A stretch of 64,000 bases of DNA. Origin: Bacillota bacterium (GTDB taxonomy: Bacteria > Bacillota > TC1). Position 1 is the first letter of the stretch. Each line of letters begins with the position of its first letter. The stretch lies in NCBI GenBank assembly GCA_028683955.1, contig JAQUGR010000001.1, positions 391,627 to 455,626 on the forward strand, given 5' to 3'. Shown in pieces: positions 26,766 to 36,027 of the stretch. The notes under the pieces were generated by a model. That model was not told the DNA's origin. It saw only the letters and a list, made by a program, of their open reading frames with translations, and ran no database searches. The translations under genes were made by a program, and so were the position numbers.

Positions 26766-28055
26766 ATGAAAAAAATTAAAATTGGTTTACTTGGCTGCGG
26801 TACTGTTGGTCAGGGAGTTTATGAATTATTAAAGTTGAATAAAAATAAATATTTACCTCTTCTTGAAGGCACAGAATTAGAGATTGTTAAGATCCTAGTT
26901 AATGACTTGAAGAAGGAAAGAGGAGATATTCCTGTTGGTTTATTGACAACTAATCCTTATGAGATAATACATAATGAAGAGATTGATGTAGTTATAGAAG
27001 TTATTGGTGGCACAACAAATGCCGAAGAATATATTTTAGATGCAATAAAAAATGGAAAACATATTATAACTGCTAACAAGGATCTTATGGCTACAAAGGG
27101 TCAAAATATTTTAGAACAAGGCAATAAATATGGGAAAGTTGTAAGATATGAAGCTAGTGTTGCAGGTGCAATACCTATTATTAGTACTATTAAAGAAGAC
27201 CTTGTAAGTAATCAGATTACTAAAGTAATGGGAATAATAAATGGGACAACAAATTTTATTCTAACTAAAATGTTTGCTGAAGGAAGAAGTCTGGATAGTG
27301 TTTTGAAAGAAGCTCAGGATTTAGGATATGCTGAAGCTGATCCTACATCTGATATTGAAGGTCTTGATGCAGCTAGAAAAATTGCTATCTTAGCTTCAAT
27401 TGCTTTTAATAGAAGAGTGAAATTATCAGATGTTTATGTTGAAGGTATAACAAAAATTAGTGTTGATGATGTTAATTATGCTAAACAATTTAAAAGCACA
27501 ATTAAATTATTAGGAATAGCAATTCTAAAAGAAAATGCTATTGAAGTAAGAGTATATCCTACACTTTTGCCATTAACTCATCCATTAGCTAATGTAGATG
27601 ATGTATATAATGCGGTTTACCTAGAAGGTAATGCTTTTGGTGATTTAACACTAATCGGTAAAGGCGCAGGTGGACTACCAACAGCTAGTGCTGTAGTATC
27701 AGATTTGTTAAGCATAGCAAAGATTATCAATAAAGGCAGTATTGAAGTAGAAAACTGTTCTTGCTATTTAGATTTAGAAATTAAAAAAATTGAAGACACT
27801 AGTAGTCATTATTATTTCAGAATGGTAGTGGTTGATAAAACAAGAGTTCTAAGTAAAATAGCAGATGCTTTTGCTGATAATTTTGTAAGTATAGATTCTG
27901 TAATTCAAAAAAAATTACCAGATGGAAAAGCTGAACTAGTAATTTTAACAGATAGGGTTTTAAATAAAAATATGCAAAGTGCTAGAGAACAAATTGAAAA
28001 CCTCGATGTTGTTTTAGAAATTAAATCTGTTTTGAATTCAGAAAAAGAATATTAA
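26766..28055 (+). CDS. hom: Homoserine dehydrogenase with ACT domain
   Basis: Converts aspartate semialdehyde to homoserine for threonine and methionine. The 429 aa protein has the NAD-binding loop IGLLGCGTVGQGVYELL, ITANKDLMA, MGIINGTTNFILTKM, AEADPTSDIEGLDAARK and KGAGGLPTASAVVSD. A C-terminal ACT domain (about 345-425, FRMVVVDKTRVLSKIADAF) suggests threonine feedback. The ATG at 26766 gives the usual N-terminus; an in-frame GTG 12 bases upstream overlaps the gpsA stop. lysC follows, giving an aspartate-pathway pair. Confidence 0.93.
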   Translation: MKKIKIGLLGCGTVGQGVYELLKLNKNKYLPLLEGTELEIVKILVNDLKKERGDIPVGLLTTNPYEIIHNEEIDVVIEVIGGTTNAEEYILDAIKNGKHIITANKDLMATKGQNILEQGNKYGKVVRYEASVAGAIPIISTIKEDLVSNQITKVMGIINGTTNFILTKMFAEGRSLDSVLKEAQDLGYAEADPTSDIEGLDAARKIAILASIAFNRRVKLSDVYVEGITKISVDDVNYAKQFKSTIKLLGIAILKENAIEVRVYPTLLPLTHPLANVDDVYNAVYLEGNAFGDLTLIGKGAGGLPTASAVVSDLLSIAKIINKGSIEVENCSCYLDLEIKKIEDTSSHYYFRMVVVDKTRVLSKIADAFADNFVSIDSVIQKKLPDGKAELVILTDRVLNKNMQSAREQIENLDVVLEIKSVLNSEKEY

Positions 28056-28070
28056 AAGGGGTAATTGATT

Positions 28071-29294
28071 ATGGGCATAATAGTACAAAAATATGGTGGC
28101 ACTTCAGTAGGGAACCCAGAAAGAATAATGAATGTAGCAAATAGAATAATTGCAACAAAAGAACAAGGCAATAGTGTTATTACAGTAGTTTCTGCTATGG
28201 GAGATTCAACTGATGATTTATTAGCATTAGCTAACGCAATAACTAAAAATCCATCTCATAGAGAGATGGATATGTTATTGGCAACAGGGGAACAAGTTTC
28301 AATTGCACTTCTATCAATGGCAATAAAAGAAAAGGGTTACGATGTTGTTTCTTTAACAGGAGCTCAAGCTGGAATATACACAGATAATATTCATAAAAAA
28401 GCTAAAATAACTAGAATTGATAATACAAGATTAAAAAAAGAAATTAATGCTGGTAAAATAATTATAGTTGCTGGTTTTCAAGGTAAAACTGAAAGTGGAG
28501 AAATAACAACATTAGGACGAGGTGGATCAGATACAACTGCAGTTGCAGTTGCTGCTGCTGTAAATGCCGATGTTTGTGAAATATATACTGACGTAGATGG
28601 AGTATATACTTGTGATCCAAGAATTGTTTCTAATGCAAGAAAATTACCATTTGTTTCATATGATGAAATGTTGGAACTTGCAAGTTTAGGTGCTTTAGTA
28701 CTTCAGACAAGAGCAGTAGAATATGCTAAACAACATAACGTTAAAGTATGTGTCAGATCAAGTTTTAATAATAATGAAGGTACAATTTTAGAGGAGGGAT
28801 CATTAATGGAAAAAATCAGATTAGTAAGTGGGGTAGCTCATGATTTAGATGTTGCTAAAATAACAATATATGGAGTGCCTGATATTCCAGGTATTGCTGG
28901 AAATGTTTTTCGCGCACTAGCTGATAATACAATTAATGTGGATATGATTGTTCAAAGTAATCCGAGAGGTAGTATAAATGATATATCTTTTACAGTTCAT
29001 AATGAAGATAAAGATAAAGCCATGGAAATTATGAATAAAATAAAAGATGAAATTGGTGCTGAAGGTGTTAAGGTTCGTGGGAACCTAGCTAAAATTAGTA
29101 TTGTTGGCGCTGGTATGCAATCAAATCCTGGGGTTGCTGCATCTATGTTTGAAGTATTAGCAAAAGCTGGCATAAACATTGAATTGATTAGTACTTCTGA
29201 GATTAAAGTATCATGTATTCTAGAACTTGATAAAGCTAAAGAGGCAGTGCAAGTTATACATGATAAGTTTAAACTAAGTGAGATTGAAGCCTAA
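28071..29294 (+). CDS. lysC: Aspartate kinase
   Basis: First step of the aspartate family of amino acids. The 407 aa protein starts IIVQKYGGTSVGNPERI and has VVSAMGDSTDDLL, TLGRGGSDTTAVAVAAA and TDVDGVYTCDPR. Two C-terminal ACT domains bind lysine and/or threonine (about 265-335 and 345-400, e.g. IVGAGMQSNPGVAASMFEVL). The start is the ATG at 28071, about 10 bases after AAAGGGG. It is probably co-transcribed with hom. No lysine riboswitch is seen upstream. Confidence 0.94.
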   Translation: MGIIVQKYGGTSVGNPERIMNVANRIIATKEQGNSVITVVSAMGDSTDDLLALANAITKNPSHREMDMLLATGEQVSIALLSMAIKEKGYDVVSLTGAQAGIYTDNIHKKAKITRIDNTRLKKEINAGKIIIVAGFQGKTESGEITTLGRGGSDTTAVAVAAAVNADVCEIYTDVDGVYTCDPRIVSNARKLPFVSYDEMLELASLGALVLQTRAVEYAKQHNVKVCVRSSFNNNEGTILEEGSLMEKIRLVSGVAHDLDVAKITIYGVPDIPGIAGNVFRALADNTINVDMIVQSNPRGSINDISFTVHNEDKDKAMEIMNKIKDEIGAEGVKVRGNLAKISIVGAGMQSNPGVAASMFEVLAKAGINIELISTSEIKVSCILELDKAKEAVQVIHDKFKLSEIEA

Positions 29295-29295
29295 A

Positions 29296-30159
29296 ATGAA
29301 AGTAAGAAAAGCTGTAATTCCAGCTGCTGGACTGGGAACAAGGTTATTACCAGCAACAAAAGCCGTACCAAAAGAAATGCTTCCTATTTTAGATAAGCCT
29401 GCTATTCAATATATAGTTGAAGAAGCTGTTGAAGCTGGGATTGAAGAGATTTTAATTATAACTAATAGAGGTAAGGATGCTATCGAAAATCACTTTGATA
29501 TCTCTTATGAACTTGAAAGACATCTTGAAGATAAAAACAATCAAGAACTTTTAGAAATTATTAAACCGATAAGCAAAATGGTTAAAATATATTTCATTAG
29601 ACAGCAGGAGCCCAAAGGATTAGGTCATGCTGTTGGAATAGCTAAAGAGTTTATAAATAATGAACCATTTGCTGTACTATTAGGCGATGATTTATTTTAT
29701 CATGAAGAATCTAATTGTTTAAAATCATTAATAAATGTTTATGATAAAGAAAGAAAAAGTGTATTCGCACTAATGAAAGTGCCAATAGAAGATGTTAATA
29801 AGTATGGAATTATTAGTGGTAAGATGGTTGAAGATAATCTTTATAGTGTTAAAAGTCTTATTGAAAAACCGTCACCAATGGAAGCGCCTACAAATCTAGC
29901 TGTTATGGGTAGATATGTATTTACACCAAAGATCTTTGAAATGATTGAAGAAACAAAACCCGGTAAAGGTGGAGAAATACAATTAACTGATGCTATGAAT
30001 AAATTATTAGCATTTCAGGGAATGTATGGTTATATCTTCGATGGGAAAAGATATGATACAGGTAATTTACTTGGGTATCTTAAAACAATTATAGAATATG
30101 GTCTTAGAAGAGAAGATATTAGTTGTAGTTTAAAGGAATATTTAAAAGAAATAATATAG
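29296..30159 (+). CDS. galU: UTP-glucose-1-phosphate uridylyltransferase
   Basis: Makes UDP-glucose for cell-envelope sugars. The 287 aa protein begins VRKAVIPAAGLGTRLLPATK and carries KEMLPILDKPAIQYIVEEA, the nucleotide and sugar sites VLLGDDLFY, IEKPSP and GEIQLTDAM, and the end motif FDGKRYDTGN. The start is the ATG two bases after the lysC stop; the ribosome site is weak (GTGAG inside lysC), so translational coupling is likely. An imperfect 15-base hairpin follows. Confidence 0.93.
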   Translation: MKVRKAVIPAAGLGTRLLPATKAVPKEMLPILDKPAIQYIVEEAVEAGIEEILIITNRGKDAIENHFDISYELERHLEDKNNQELLEIIKPISKMVKIYFIRQQEPKGLGHAVGIAKEFINNEPFAVLLGDDLFYHEESNCLKSLINVYDKERKSVFALMKVPIEDVNKYGIISGKMVEDNLYSVKSLIEKPSPMEAPTNLAVMGRYVFTPKIFEMIEETKPGKGGEIQLTDAMNKLLAFQGMYGYIFDGKRYDTGNLLGYLKTIIEYGLRREDISCSLKEYLKEII

Positions 30160-30165
30160 TTTTTT

Positions 30166-30201
30166 AAAAGAGGTAGTTACTTTATTGTTATTACTTCTTT
30201 T
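30166..30201 (+). terminator. Probable terminator after galU
   Basis: A 15-base stem (AAAAGAGGTAGTTAC with GTTATTACTTCTTTT) with two G-U pairs, one mismatch and a six-base loop lies between galU and purH. The 3' side ends in a T-rich stretch. It lies close before the purH ribosome site, so it could alternatively be a regulatory leader structure. Confidence 0.5.
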
Positions 30202-30223
30202 CTTATTATAGGAGGAACATAGA

Positions 30224-31723
30224 ATGAAATTAGCATTAATTAGCGTTACAGACAAGACTGGAATAGTCGAATTTGCAATGGGACTTGAAAACAATGGCTA
30301 TCAAATCATTTCTACTGGTGGTACTTTTAAAATTTTAAAAGAAAATAATGTTAATGTATTAACTGTTGAAAGTATTACAGGTGCTCAAGAAATATTAGAT
30401 GGTAGAGTTAAAACTTTAAACCCTTTTATTCATGGTGGGATATTGTATAAAAGAAATAATAATTCACATCAAGAAACAATAGAGAAACTTGGAATTCAAT
30501 CAATTGATTTAGTATGTGTTAATTTATATGAATTTGAAAAAGCAGTTAGCAAAGGCCTTCAAGAAGATGAAATTATTGAAGAAATCGATATTGGTGGTCC
30601 AACAATGATAAGAGCGGCAGCAAAAAACTTTAAAGATGTTTTAATAGTAACTGATAAAGAAGATTATAATAAGGTTATAGAAATGTTGGAAAATAATAAA
30701 ATAAGTATAGAATATAAAAAGTATTTAGCTAACAAGGCATTTTTATTAATTGCCAAATATGACCAGGCAATCTCCAATTATTTTAATCCTGAAAATAAAG
30801 TGTTAGAATTAGAGTATATAAAAGATTTAAGTTATGGTGAAAATCCACATCAAAAAGCCTCATTATTTAAAAAAAATAATGGTAGGGGATTAATGGATTT
30901 CAACCAATTAAATGGAAAAAAAATGTCCTTTAATAATTATAATGATGTTTTTGCAGCTATGGAAATTCTATATGATTTTAAAGATGAAACATATTTTGCT
31001 GTTGCTATTAAACATGGAACTATATGCAGTGCTGCTACAGGTCAATCAGCATTAGATGCTTATTTAAAAAGTTATAGTAATGATCCAGTATCAATATTTG
31101 GAGGTATAGTAGCTTTTAATTGTAAAGTAACCTCAGAGACTGCTACAGAATTAACTAAAATATTTCTAGAAATTATTGTTGCACCAGAATATGATGATGA
31201 CGCATTAGAAGTATTAAAGACTAAAAAAAATCTAAGAGTATTAAAATATAACAATTTGAATTATTCAGAAAAAGCAACCCTTAAAGATTTAGATAATTAT
31301 GTACTAAAACAAGAGAGAGATTTAGATCTAATAAAAAATATGAATATTGTAACTAAGGTTATTCCTAATGATAAAGAGTCAGAAGATATGTTATTTGGAA
31401 TGAAAATTGTTAAAAATATTAAATCTAATGGTATTGTAATTGTTAAAAATAAAGAAGTATTAGCAGTATGTGGTGGGCAAACAGCACGTATATTTGCTAT
31501 ACAAGATGCAATGCTTAATTATCCAGGAAAAGATTTTACAGGAGCTGTATTAGCCTCTGATGCATTTTTCCCATTTAAAGATAGTGTAGCAATGGCCAAA
31601 GATGTTGGTATAAGTGCAATAGTTCAACCTGGTGGTTCTAAAAATGACCAAGATTCCATCGATTATTGCGATAAACATAATATGTCAATGGTACTTACTG
31701 GAATAAGACATTTCAAACACTAA
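30224..31723 (+). CDS. purH: Bifunctional AICAR formyltransferase/IMP cyclohydrolase
   Basis: Last two steps of de novo IMP synthesis. The 499 aa protein has the IMP cyclohydrolase (MGS-fold) domain at about 1-190 with LISVTDKTGIVEFA, IISTGGTFKIL, GRVKTLNPFIHGGIL and DIGGPTMIRAAAKN. The AICAR transformylase domain follows with LSYGENPHQKASLF, AIKHGTICSAATG, VCGGQTARIFAIQ and SDAFFPFKDSV, ending TGIRHFKH. Length is normal. It is the only purine synthesis gene in the window and has a good GGAGG site. The preceding hairpin suggests separate control. Confidence 0.93.
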   Translation: MKLALISVTDKTGIVEFAMGLENNGYQIISTGGTFKILKENNVNVLTVESITGAQEILDGRVKTLNPFIHGGILYKRNNNSHQETIEKLGIQSIDLVCVNLYEFEKAVSKGLQEDEIIEEIDIGGPTMIRAAAKNFKDVLIVTDKEDYNKVIEMLENNKISIEYKKYLANKAFLLIAKYDQAISNYFNPENKVLELEYIKDLSYGENPHQKASLFKKNNGRGLMDFNQLNGKKMSFNNYNDVFAAMEILYDFKDETYFAVAIKHGTICSAATGQSALDAYLKSYSNDPVSIFGGIVAFNCKVTSETATELTKIFLEIIVAPEYDDDALEVLKTKKNLRVLKYNNLNYSEKATLKDLDNYVLKQERDLDLIKNMNIVTKVIPNDKESEDMLFGMKIVKNIKSNGIVIVKNKEVLAVCGGQTARIFAIQDAMLNYPGKDFTGAVLASDAFFPFKDSVAMAKDVGISAIVQPGGSKNDQDSIDYCDKHNMSMVLTGIRHFKH

Positions 31724-31735
31724 GGAGGTGTATTT

Positions 31736-32695
31736 ATGAAATTAAATTATCTACTCAATAATATTGGGCCTATAGAAAAAGCTGATATAGACCTTGAAGA
31801 TTTAACTATTATAGTTGGAACAAATTCTATTGGGAAAAGTTTAATAACCAAAAGCGCATATATAGCAACAAAAAGCTTATTATCTAATGATGAGCAAATA
31901 GTAAATTTGATTAAAGATGAAGGTTATACACCTGAATTATATAGAGCTGATGAAGGTATATCATTAAATATGTCATTAAATGATAAAACAACATTAAAAC
32001 TTGGTTTTAATCCTTTAAAAATTAAAATTATGGATAAAGAAAAACCAATTAAAGATATTACTTATGTAGATGGTCCATTAATTATAAATGAAAATATTCC
32101 GAAAAATTTAGGTTTAGATCATAATGATGATTTGAAAAGAAAACTTATTTCAATTTCAGAAGATGAGCTAGATTATAAAAATGAATACTTTGATGAAATC
32201 TTAGACTTGATAAATGAAATACTTGAAAATCAAGATCTAGAATATTCTAGTGAGAAAAGAAGGTTTTTCCTCAAAGTTAATAACAACATGAAAGTTTTAA
32301 TAAATAGAGCTCCTAATGGTATTAAGTCATTTTTGATTTTAAGAGAATTACTTCAAAATGGTTATTTAAATAAAGATAAAGTATTGATTTTAGATGAACC
32401 AGAAATACTCTCACATGCAGTTTGGCAATTATCATTAGCACATATAATCGCTAAGATGATTAAAAATTTAGGAGTAAAGGTCATTATTAATACTTGTAGT
32501 ATATATTTTATTGAAGCATTAGAAATGTATAGCACAAGTTATCAACTGAAAACTAACTATTATCTTGGTAAAAAAGCTGAGGACAGATATATTTTTATTA
32601 ATGAAAGCAACTCTATACAAAACATATACAATGCTTTATTAGATCCTTTTGAAAAACTTGATAATTTAAGAATGCAATATTCAAAGGGGGAATAA
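31736..32695 (+). CDS. AAA/OLD-RecF-like ATPase of an accessory two-gene unit
   Basis: A 319 aa P-loop ATPase of the AAA_15/AAA_21 type. It starts with a RecF/OLD-like strand (IGPIEKADIDLEDLTIIVG) and Walker A GTNSIGKS at 28-35. It has an ABC-like segment NRAPNGIKSFLILRELL and Walker B VLILDEPE near 216-223. The switch region, normally THSP, reads NTCSIYFIEALEMYS near 251, so the histidine is replaced by cysteine. No TOPRIM domain is present. The start has AGGAGGTG, 12 bases after purH. It is one base from the PD-(D/E)XK-like gene, so the pair is almost certainly co-translated. It could be a small defence system or an uncharacterised housekeeping pair. Confidence 0.75.
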   Translation: MKLNYLLNNIGPIEKADIDLEDLTIIVGTNSIGKSLITKSAYIATKSLLSNDEQIVNLIKDEGYTPELYRADEGISLNMSLNDKTTLKLGFNPLKIKIMDKEKPIKDITYVDGPLIINENIPKNLGLDHNDDLKRKLISISEDELDYKNEYFDEILDLINEILENQDLEYSSEKRRFFLKVNNNMKVLINRAPNGIKSFLILRELLQNGYLNKDKVLILDEPEILSHAVWQLSLAHIIAKMIKNLGVKVIINTCSIYFIEALEMYSTSYQLKTNYYLGKKAEDRYIFINESNSIQNIYNALLDPFEKLDNLRMQYSKGE

Positions 32696-32696
32696 T

Positions 32697-33257
32697 ATGC
32701 TTAAACAATTAAGTAACATTTTAGCAAATAATTATTCAGAGTTTTATGATGAAATAAAAAATATTGCATATGATTCAGCAAATGAAGAATATCCAAGTAA
32801 ATTAAAAAATAAAATGTATAATTTCGATGAGATGGCTGTTAAAATATATGGAATAAGTCAAGACTTGCTTCCTTGTTCCCCTGATGCTTTATATATCTCT
32901 GATAAGATATATTTTATAGAATTTAAAAATGGAAAATTAGATACACCTGATAAAAAAAGAAATTTAAGACTAAAATTTGCTGAAGGTCCATATATCATAT
33001 TAGCCAAGATTTTCAAATCAGCTAATATGAGGTTTAGTAAACAAGAATTTTTTTCATTGCCGAAAGTTGGCATAGTTATTTATAATGGCAGAAAAAACCC
33101 ATCTGAAGTATTAAATATTAGGTATGGCTCTAGGTTTCAATTAGATGAATATAATCTAACATTATATGAACATATATATACTTTTACATTTAATCAATTT
33201 GAAAAACTTGTGATAGAAGGAAAGCATCCATTTAAATTTTTAACTGAAACATATTAG
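32697..33257 (+). CDS. PD-(D/E)XK nuclease-like partner protein
   Basis: A 186 aa protein of no named family that I recognise. The central block has CSPDALYISDK followed by IYFIEFKNGK, which fits the PD-(D/E)XK pattern with D63, E75 and K77 on a beta hairpin; a conserved acidic helix may lie in front. Basic residues follow (KKRNLRLK). No membrane segments. The start is AAAGGGGG then ATG, one base after the ATPase stop. The close coupling suggests a functional ATPase-nuclease pair, but a structural or RNA-binding role cannot be excluded. Confidence 0.6.
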   Translation: MLKQLSNILANNYSEFYDEIKNIAYDSANEEYPSKLKNKMYNFDEMAVKIYGISQDLLPCSPDALYISDKIYFIEFKNGKLDTPDKKRNLRLKFAEGPYIILAKIFKSANMRFSKQEFFSLPKVGIVIYNGRKNPSEVLNIRYGSRFQLDEYNLTLYEHIYTFTFNQFEKLVIEGKHPFKFLTETY

Positions 33258-33259
33258 TA

Positions 33260-33288
33260 TTGACAGGTATCTATATTTATTATACAAT
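33260..33288 (+). promoter_or_regulatory. Strong sigma-A promoter of ylxM-ffh operon
   Basis: Perfect -35 TTGACA, 17-base spacer and TACAAT lie directly behind the nuclease-like gene. The start is predicted near 33295, 30 bases before ylxM. It marks the boundary between the accessory pair and the secretion/ribosome cluster. Confidence 0.85.
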
Positions 33289-33324
33289 AACATAGGTAAA
33301 GCAAATTTACTTTACGGAGATGAA

Positions 33325-33645
33325 ATGGAAAAATTTACTAAAATAAGTCTGTTACTTGATATCTATGGTAATTTATTAAAAGGTCGCCGAAGAGAAGTAA
33401 TAAATCTACATTATAATGAAGATTATTCACTTACTGAAATAGCAGAAATTTTTAATATAACTAAGCAAGGTGTTAGAGATTTTTTATTAAAGGGTGAAAA
33501 AGAACTTCTGGATTATGAAGAAAGCTTAGGCATATTGGCTAATAAATTTGAAATGGATGAAATTCTAAGTAAAATTATTGAAAGTAACGATATTAATTTT
33601 ATAAAATCTAGTTTAAAAAAATTAATTTATTATCAAAAGGAGTAA
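33325..33645 (+). CDS. ylxM: YlxM-like helix-turn-helix protein
   Basis: A 106 aa protein with a sigma-70 region 4-like helix-turn-helix (RREVINLHYNEDYSLTEIAE, then FNITKQGVRDFLLKGEKEL). YlxM is found upstream of ffh in almost all Firmicutes and is thought to modulate signal recognition particle function. It begins after ACGGAGATGAA and ends two bases before ffh. First gene of the operon driven by the promoter at 33260. Confidence 0.9.
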   Translation: MEKFTKISLLLDIYGNLLKGRRREVINLHYNEDYSLTEIAEIFNITKQGVRDFLLKGEKELLDYEESLGILANKFEMDEILSKIIESNDINFIKSSLKKLIYYQKE

Positions 33646-33647
33646 TT

Positions 33648-34976
33648 ATGGGAGCTTTTAATAGCTTATCAGAAAAACTACAAAAAGCTTTTTCTAAATT
33701 AACTGGAAAAGGCAGATTAAGTGAAGATGATGTAATTTCTGCTTTAAAAGAAGTTCAAATAGCTTTATTAGAGGCAGATGTTAATTATAAAGTTGTTAAA
33801 GATTTTACCAAAAAAATAAAAGAAAAAGCTATTGGGAAAGATGTTTTAGAAAGTTTATCCCCAGGGCAACAAGTGATAAAAATTGTAAATGATGAACTCG
33901 TTGAGTTACTAGGCGGTAAAATAGATAAACTGGAATTTTCTGGTAGAAAACCTTTTATTATTTTCATGGTAGGGTTACAAGGCTCAGGTAAAACAACAAC
34001 ATCTGGTAAATTGGCATATATGCTAAAAGCACAAAATAAAAAACCTTTTTTAATTGGTGCAGATATATATAGACCAGCTGCTATGGAACAACTTGAAGTC
34101 TTAGCTAAAAAAATTGATGTAAATATCTTTTTTGATAAAAATTCAAAAGATGTTGAAAATATTGTATCTGAAGGTATATCGATAGCAAATAAAAATAATA
34201 GCGATATTATTATAGTTGATACTGCAGGTCGTCAACATTTAGATGATTCTATGATGGATGAATTGATTAATTTAAAAAAATCAATTAAACCTGATGAAAT
34301 AATTCTAGTAGTTGATGGAATGACAGGTCAAGATGCTGTAAATATAGGTAAAGAATTCAATGAAAAAGTTGGAATTGATAGCGTGGCTGTAACTAAGATG
34401 GATGGTGATTCTAGAGGTGGCGCAGTAATTTCATTAAGACAAATTACTGGTAAACAAATTAAGCTAATTGGTATGGGTGAAAAAATTGATCAGTTAGAAT
34501 TATTTTATCCTGATAGAATAGCTAGTCGAATTTTAGGTATGGGCGATATATTATCATTAATTGAAAAAGCACAAAATAATATTGATGAAAAGTCAGCTAT
34601 TGAATTGCAAAAAAAAATAATGGAATCTACATTTACTTTAGAAGATTTTTTAAGTCAAATAAATCAGATGAAAAATTTAGGTTCTATAGAAGATTTATTA
34701 GCAATGATACCCGGTGGCAATAAACTGAAAAACGTACAAGTTAATGAAAAAGATTTAGCAAAAACAGAAGCTATTATACTTTCTATGACAAAAGATGAAA
34801 GAATTAGGCCGAATATTTTAAATGCAAGTAGAAAAAAAAGAATTTCAGCTGGTAGTGGAACAGAAGTTCAAGATATAAATAGATTGTTAAAACAATTTGA
34901 AAGTACTAAAGTGATGATGAAACAATTTGGTAACATGAGTAAGAAAAGAAAAGGTTTTGGACCGAAATTTTTTTAA
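33648..34976 (+). CDS. ffh: Signal recognition particle protein Ffh
   Basis: GTPase that, with 4.5S/6S RNA, targets nascent membrane proteins to FtsY. The 442 aa protein has an N-terminal helical bundle (about 1-90) and a G domain with GLQGSGKTTTSGKLAY, IVDTAGRQHLDD, VTKMDGDSRGG. A methionine-rich M domain (about 310-440) has LAMIPGGNKL, KDERIRPNILNASRKKRI and KQFGNMSKKRKG. Length is normal. It follows ylxM and precedes rpsP, the conserved order. Confidence 0.96.
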   Translation: MGAFNSLSEKLQKAFSKLTGKGRLSEDDVISALKEVQIALLEADVNYKVVKDFTKKIKEKAIGKDVLESLSPGQQVIKIVNDELVELLGGKIDKLEFSGRKPFIIFMVGLQGSGKTTTSGKLAYMLKAQNKKPFLIGADIYRPAAMEQLEVLAKKIDVNIFFDKNSKDVENIVSEGISIANKNNSDIIIVDTAGRQHLDDSMMDELINLKKSIKPDEIILVVDGMTGQDAVNIGKEFNEKVGIDSVAVTKMDGDSRGGAVISLRQITGKQIKLIGMGEKIDQLELFYPDRIASRILGMGDILSLIEKAQNNIDEKSAIELQKKIMESTFTLEDFLSQINQMKNLGSIEDLLAMIPGGNKLKNVQVNEKDLAKTEAIILSMTKDERIRPNILNASRKKRISAGSGTEVQDINRLLKQFESTKVMMKQFGNMSKKRKGFGPKFF

Positions 34977-35012
34977 ACTCTTTTATAATAATAAATTTAA
35001 GGAGGTGAAAAT

Positions 35013-35276
35013 ATGGCAACAAAAATTAGATTACGCAGAATGGGAGCTAAAAAAGCACCTTTCTATAGAATTGTAGTAGCAGATACACGTTCTCCTAGAG
35101 ATGGTAAAAGTATCGAAGAAATTGGTTACTATAATCCTATTGCAAATAAAAATGCAGTAACATTAAAAGTTAACGAAGAAAGAGCTTTGTATTGGTTAAA
35201 AACTGGAGCTCAGCCATCTGAAACTGTTAAAGCCCTATTAAGAAAGGCTGGAGTTTTAGAAAAACTTAACAACTAA
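35013..35276 (+). CDS. rpsP: 30S ribosomal protein S16
   Basis: An 87 aa small-subunit protein. The N-terminus [20 protein letters not shown] and the block [19 protein letters not shown] are diagnostic, followed by [20 protein letters not shown]. It has a strong AAGGAGGTG site, as expected for a ribosomal protein, and lies between ffh and khpA. Confidence 0.97.
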   Translation: MATKIRLRRMGAKKAPFYRIVVADTRSPRDGKSIEEIGYYNPIANKNAVTLKVNEERALYWLKTGAQPSETVKALLRKAGVLEKLNN

Positions 35277-35287
35277 GGAGATTAGTT

Positions 35288-35527
35288 ATGACAGAACTTA
35301 TAAAATTAATTATTGACAATATTGTTGATGAATCTGTTTCTATTGAAATTGAAAGCAAAAAAGAAAATGGTAACGAAGAAATTACAGTGCATGTACCAGA
35401 AGAGTACATGGGTAAAATCATCGGTAAAAATGGTAGAATAGCCAAAGCCATAAGACTTATTGCTAATGCTAATAAGAATAAAGATACAAGAAAAGTATAT
35501 GTTAATATAATAGCTAAAGAAAATTAA
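35288..35527 (+). CDS. khpA: KH-domain RNA-binding protein KhpA
   Basis: A 79 aa RNA chaperone-like protein with a single KH domain. The GxxG loop is in YMGKIIGKNGRIAKAIRLI. KhpA pairs with KhpB (Jag) in Gram-positive bacteria to regulate cell division and elongation. The position between rpsP and rimM is standard (YlqC). It has an AGGAG site, and its stop overlaps the rimM start (TAATG). Confidence 0.94.
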   Translation: MTELIKLIIDNIVDESVSIEIESKKENGNEEITVHVPEEYMGKIIGKNGRIAKAIRLIANANKNKDTRKVYVNIIAKEN

Positions 35528-36027
35528 TGATAATAATAGGAAAAATTGTTGGTACATTTGGTATCAAGGGAGAACTTAAAATATATCCTCTTACGAACAA
35601 TAAGGAAATGTTTCTTGATTTTAAATCTTTGTTATTAACAGATGGTGCTGGGTTTAAAAAAGTAAATGTTGTTAAATCAAGGATTCAAAAAAACACTGTT
35701 ATTATGCTTTTAGAAAGTATTGTTACAGTTAATCAAGCTCAAGAATTTATTGGCAAAGAAATTTTTATAGAAGAATCTGAGTTACCAGATTTAGAAGAAG
35801 AAGAAGCTTATGTTTATGAGTTGCTAGGAATGAAAGTATACTTGGAAAATAATGATTATCTAGGGAAAATTATTGATGTTTTTGATAATGGAGCACATAG
35901 TATTTACGTTATCGAAGATGATAACAAAAAAGAAATTTTGATTCCTGTATTAAAAGACACAGTAATAACTAGAAATTATGATGAAGGGAATATGGTAGTA
36001 AAGATTCTACCAGGATTATTAGATTAA
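35527..36027 (+). CDS. rimM: 16S rRNA processing protein RimM
   Basis: Helps assemble the 30S head around S19. The 166 aa protein has the N-terminal domain beginning IIGKIVGTFGIKGELKIYPL and the PRC-barrel with YELLGMKVYLENNDYLGKII and EILIPVLKDTVI. It is translationally coupled at both ends (TAATG with khpA, TAATG with trmD). Confidence 0.95.
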   Translation: MIIIGKIVGTFGIKGELKIYPLTNNKEMFLDFKSLLLTDGAGFKKVNVVKSRIQKNTVIMLLESIVTVNQAQEFIGKEIFIEESELPDLEEEEAYVYELLGMKVYLENNDYLGKIIDVFDNGAHSIYVIEDDNKKEILIPVLKDTVITRNYDEGNMVVKILPGLLD

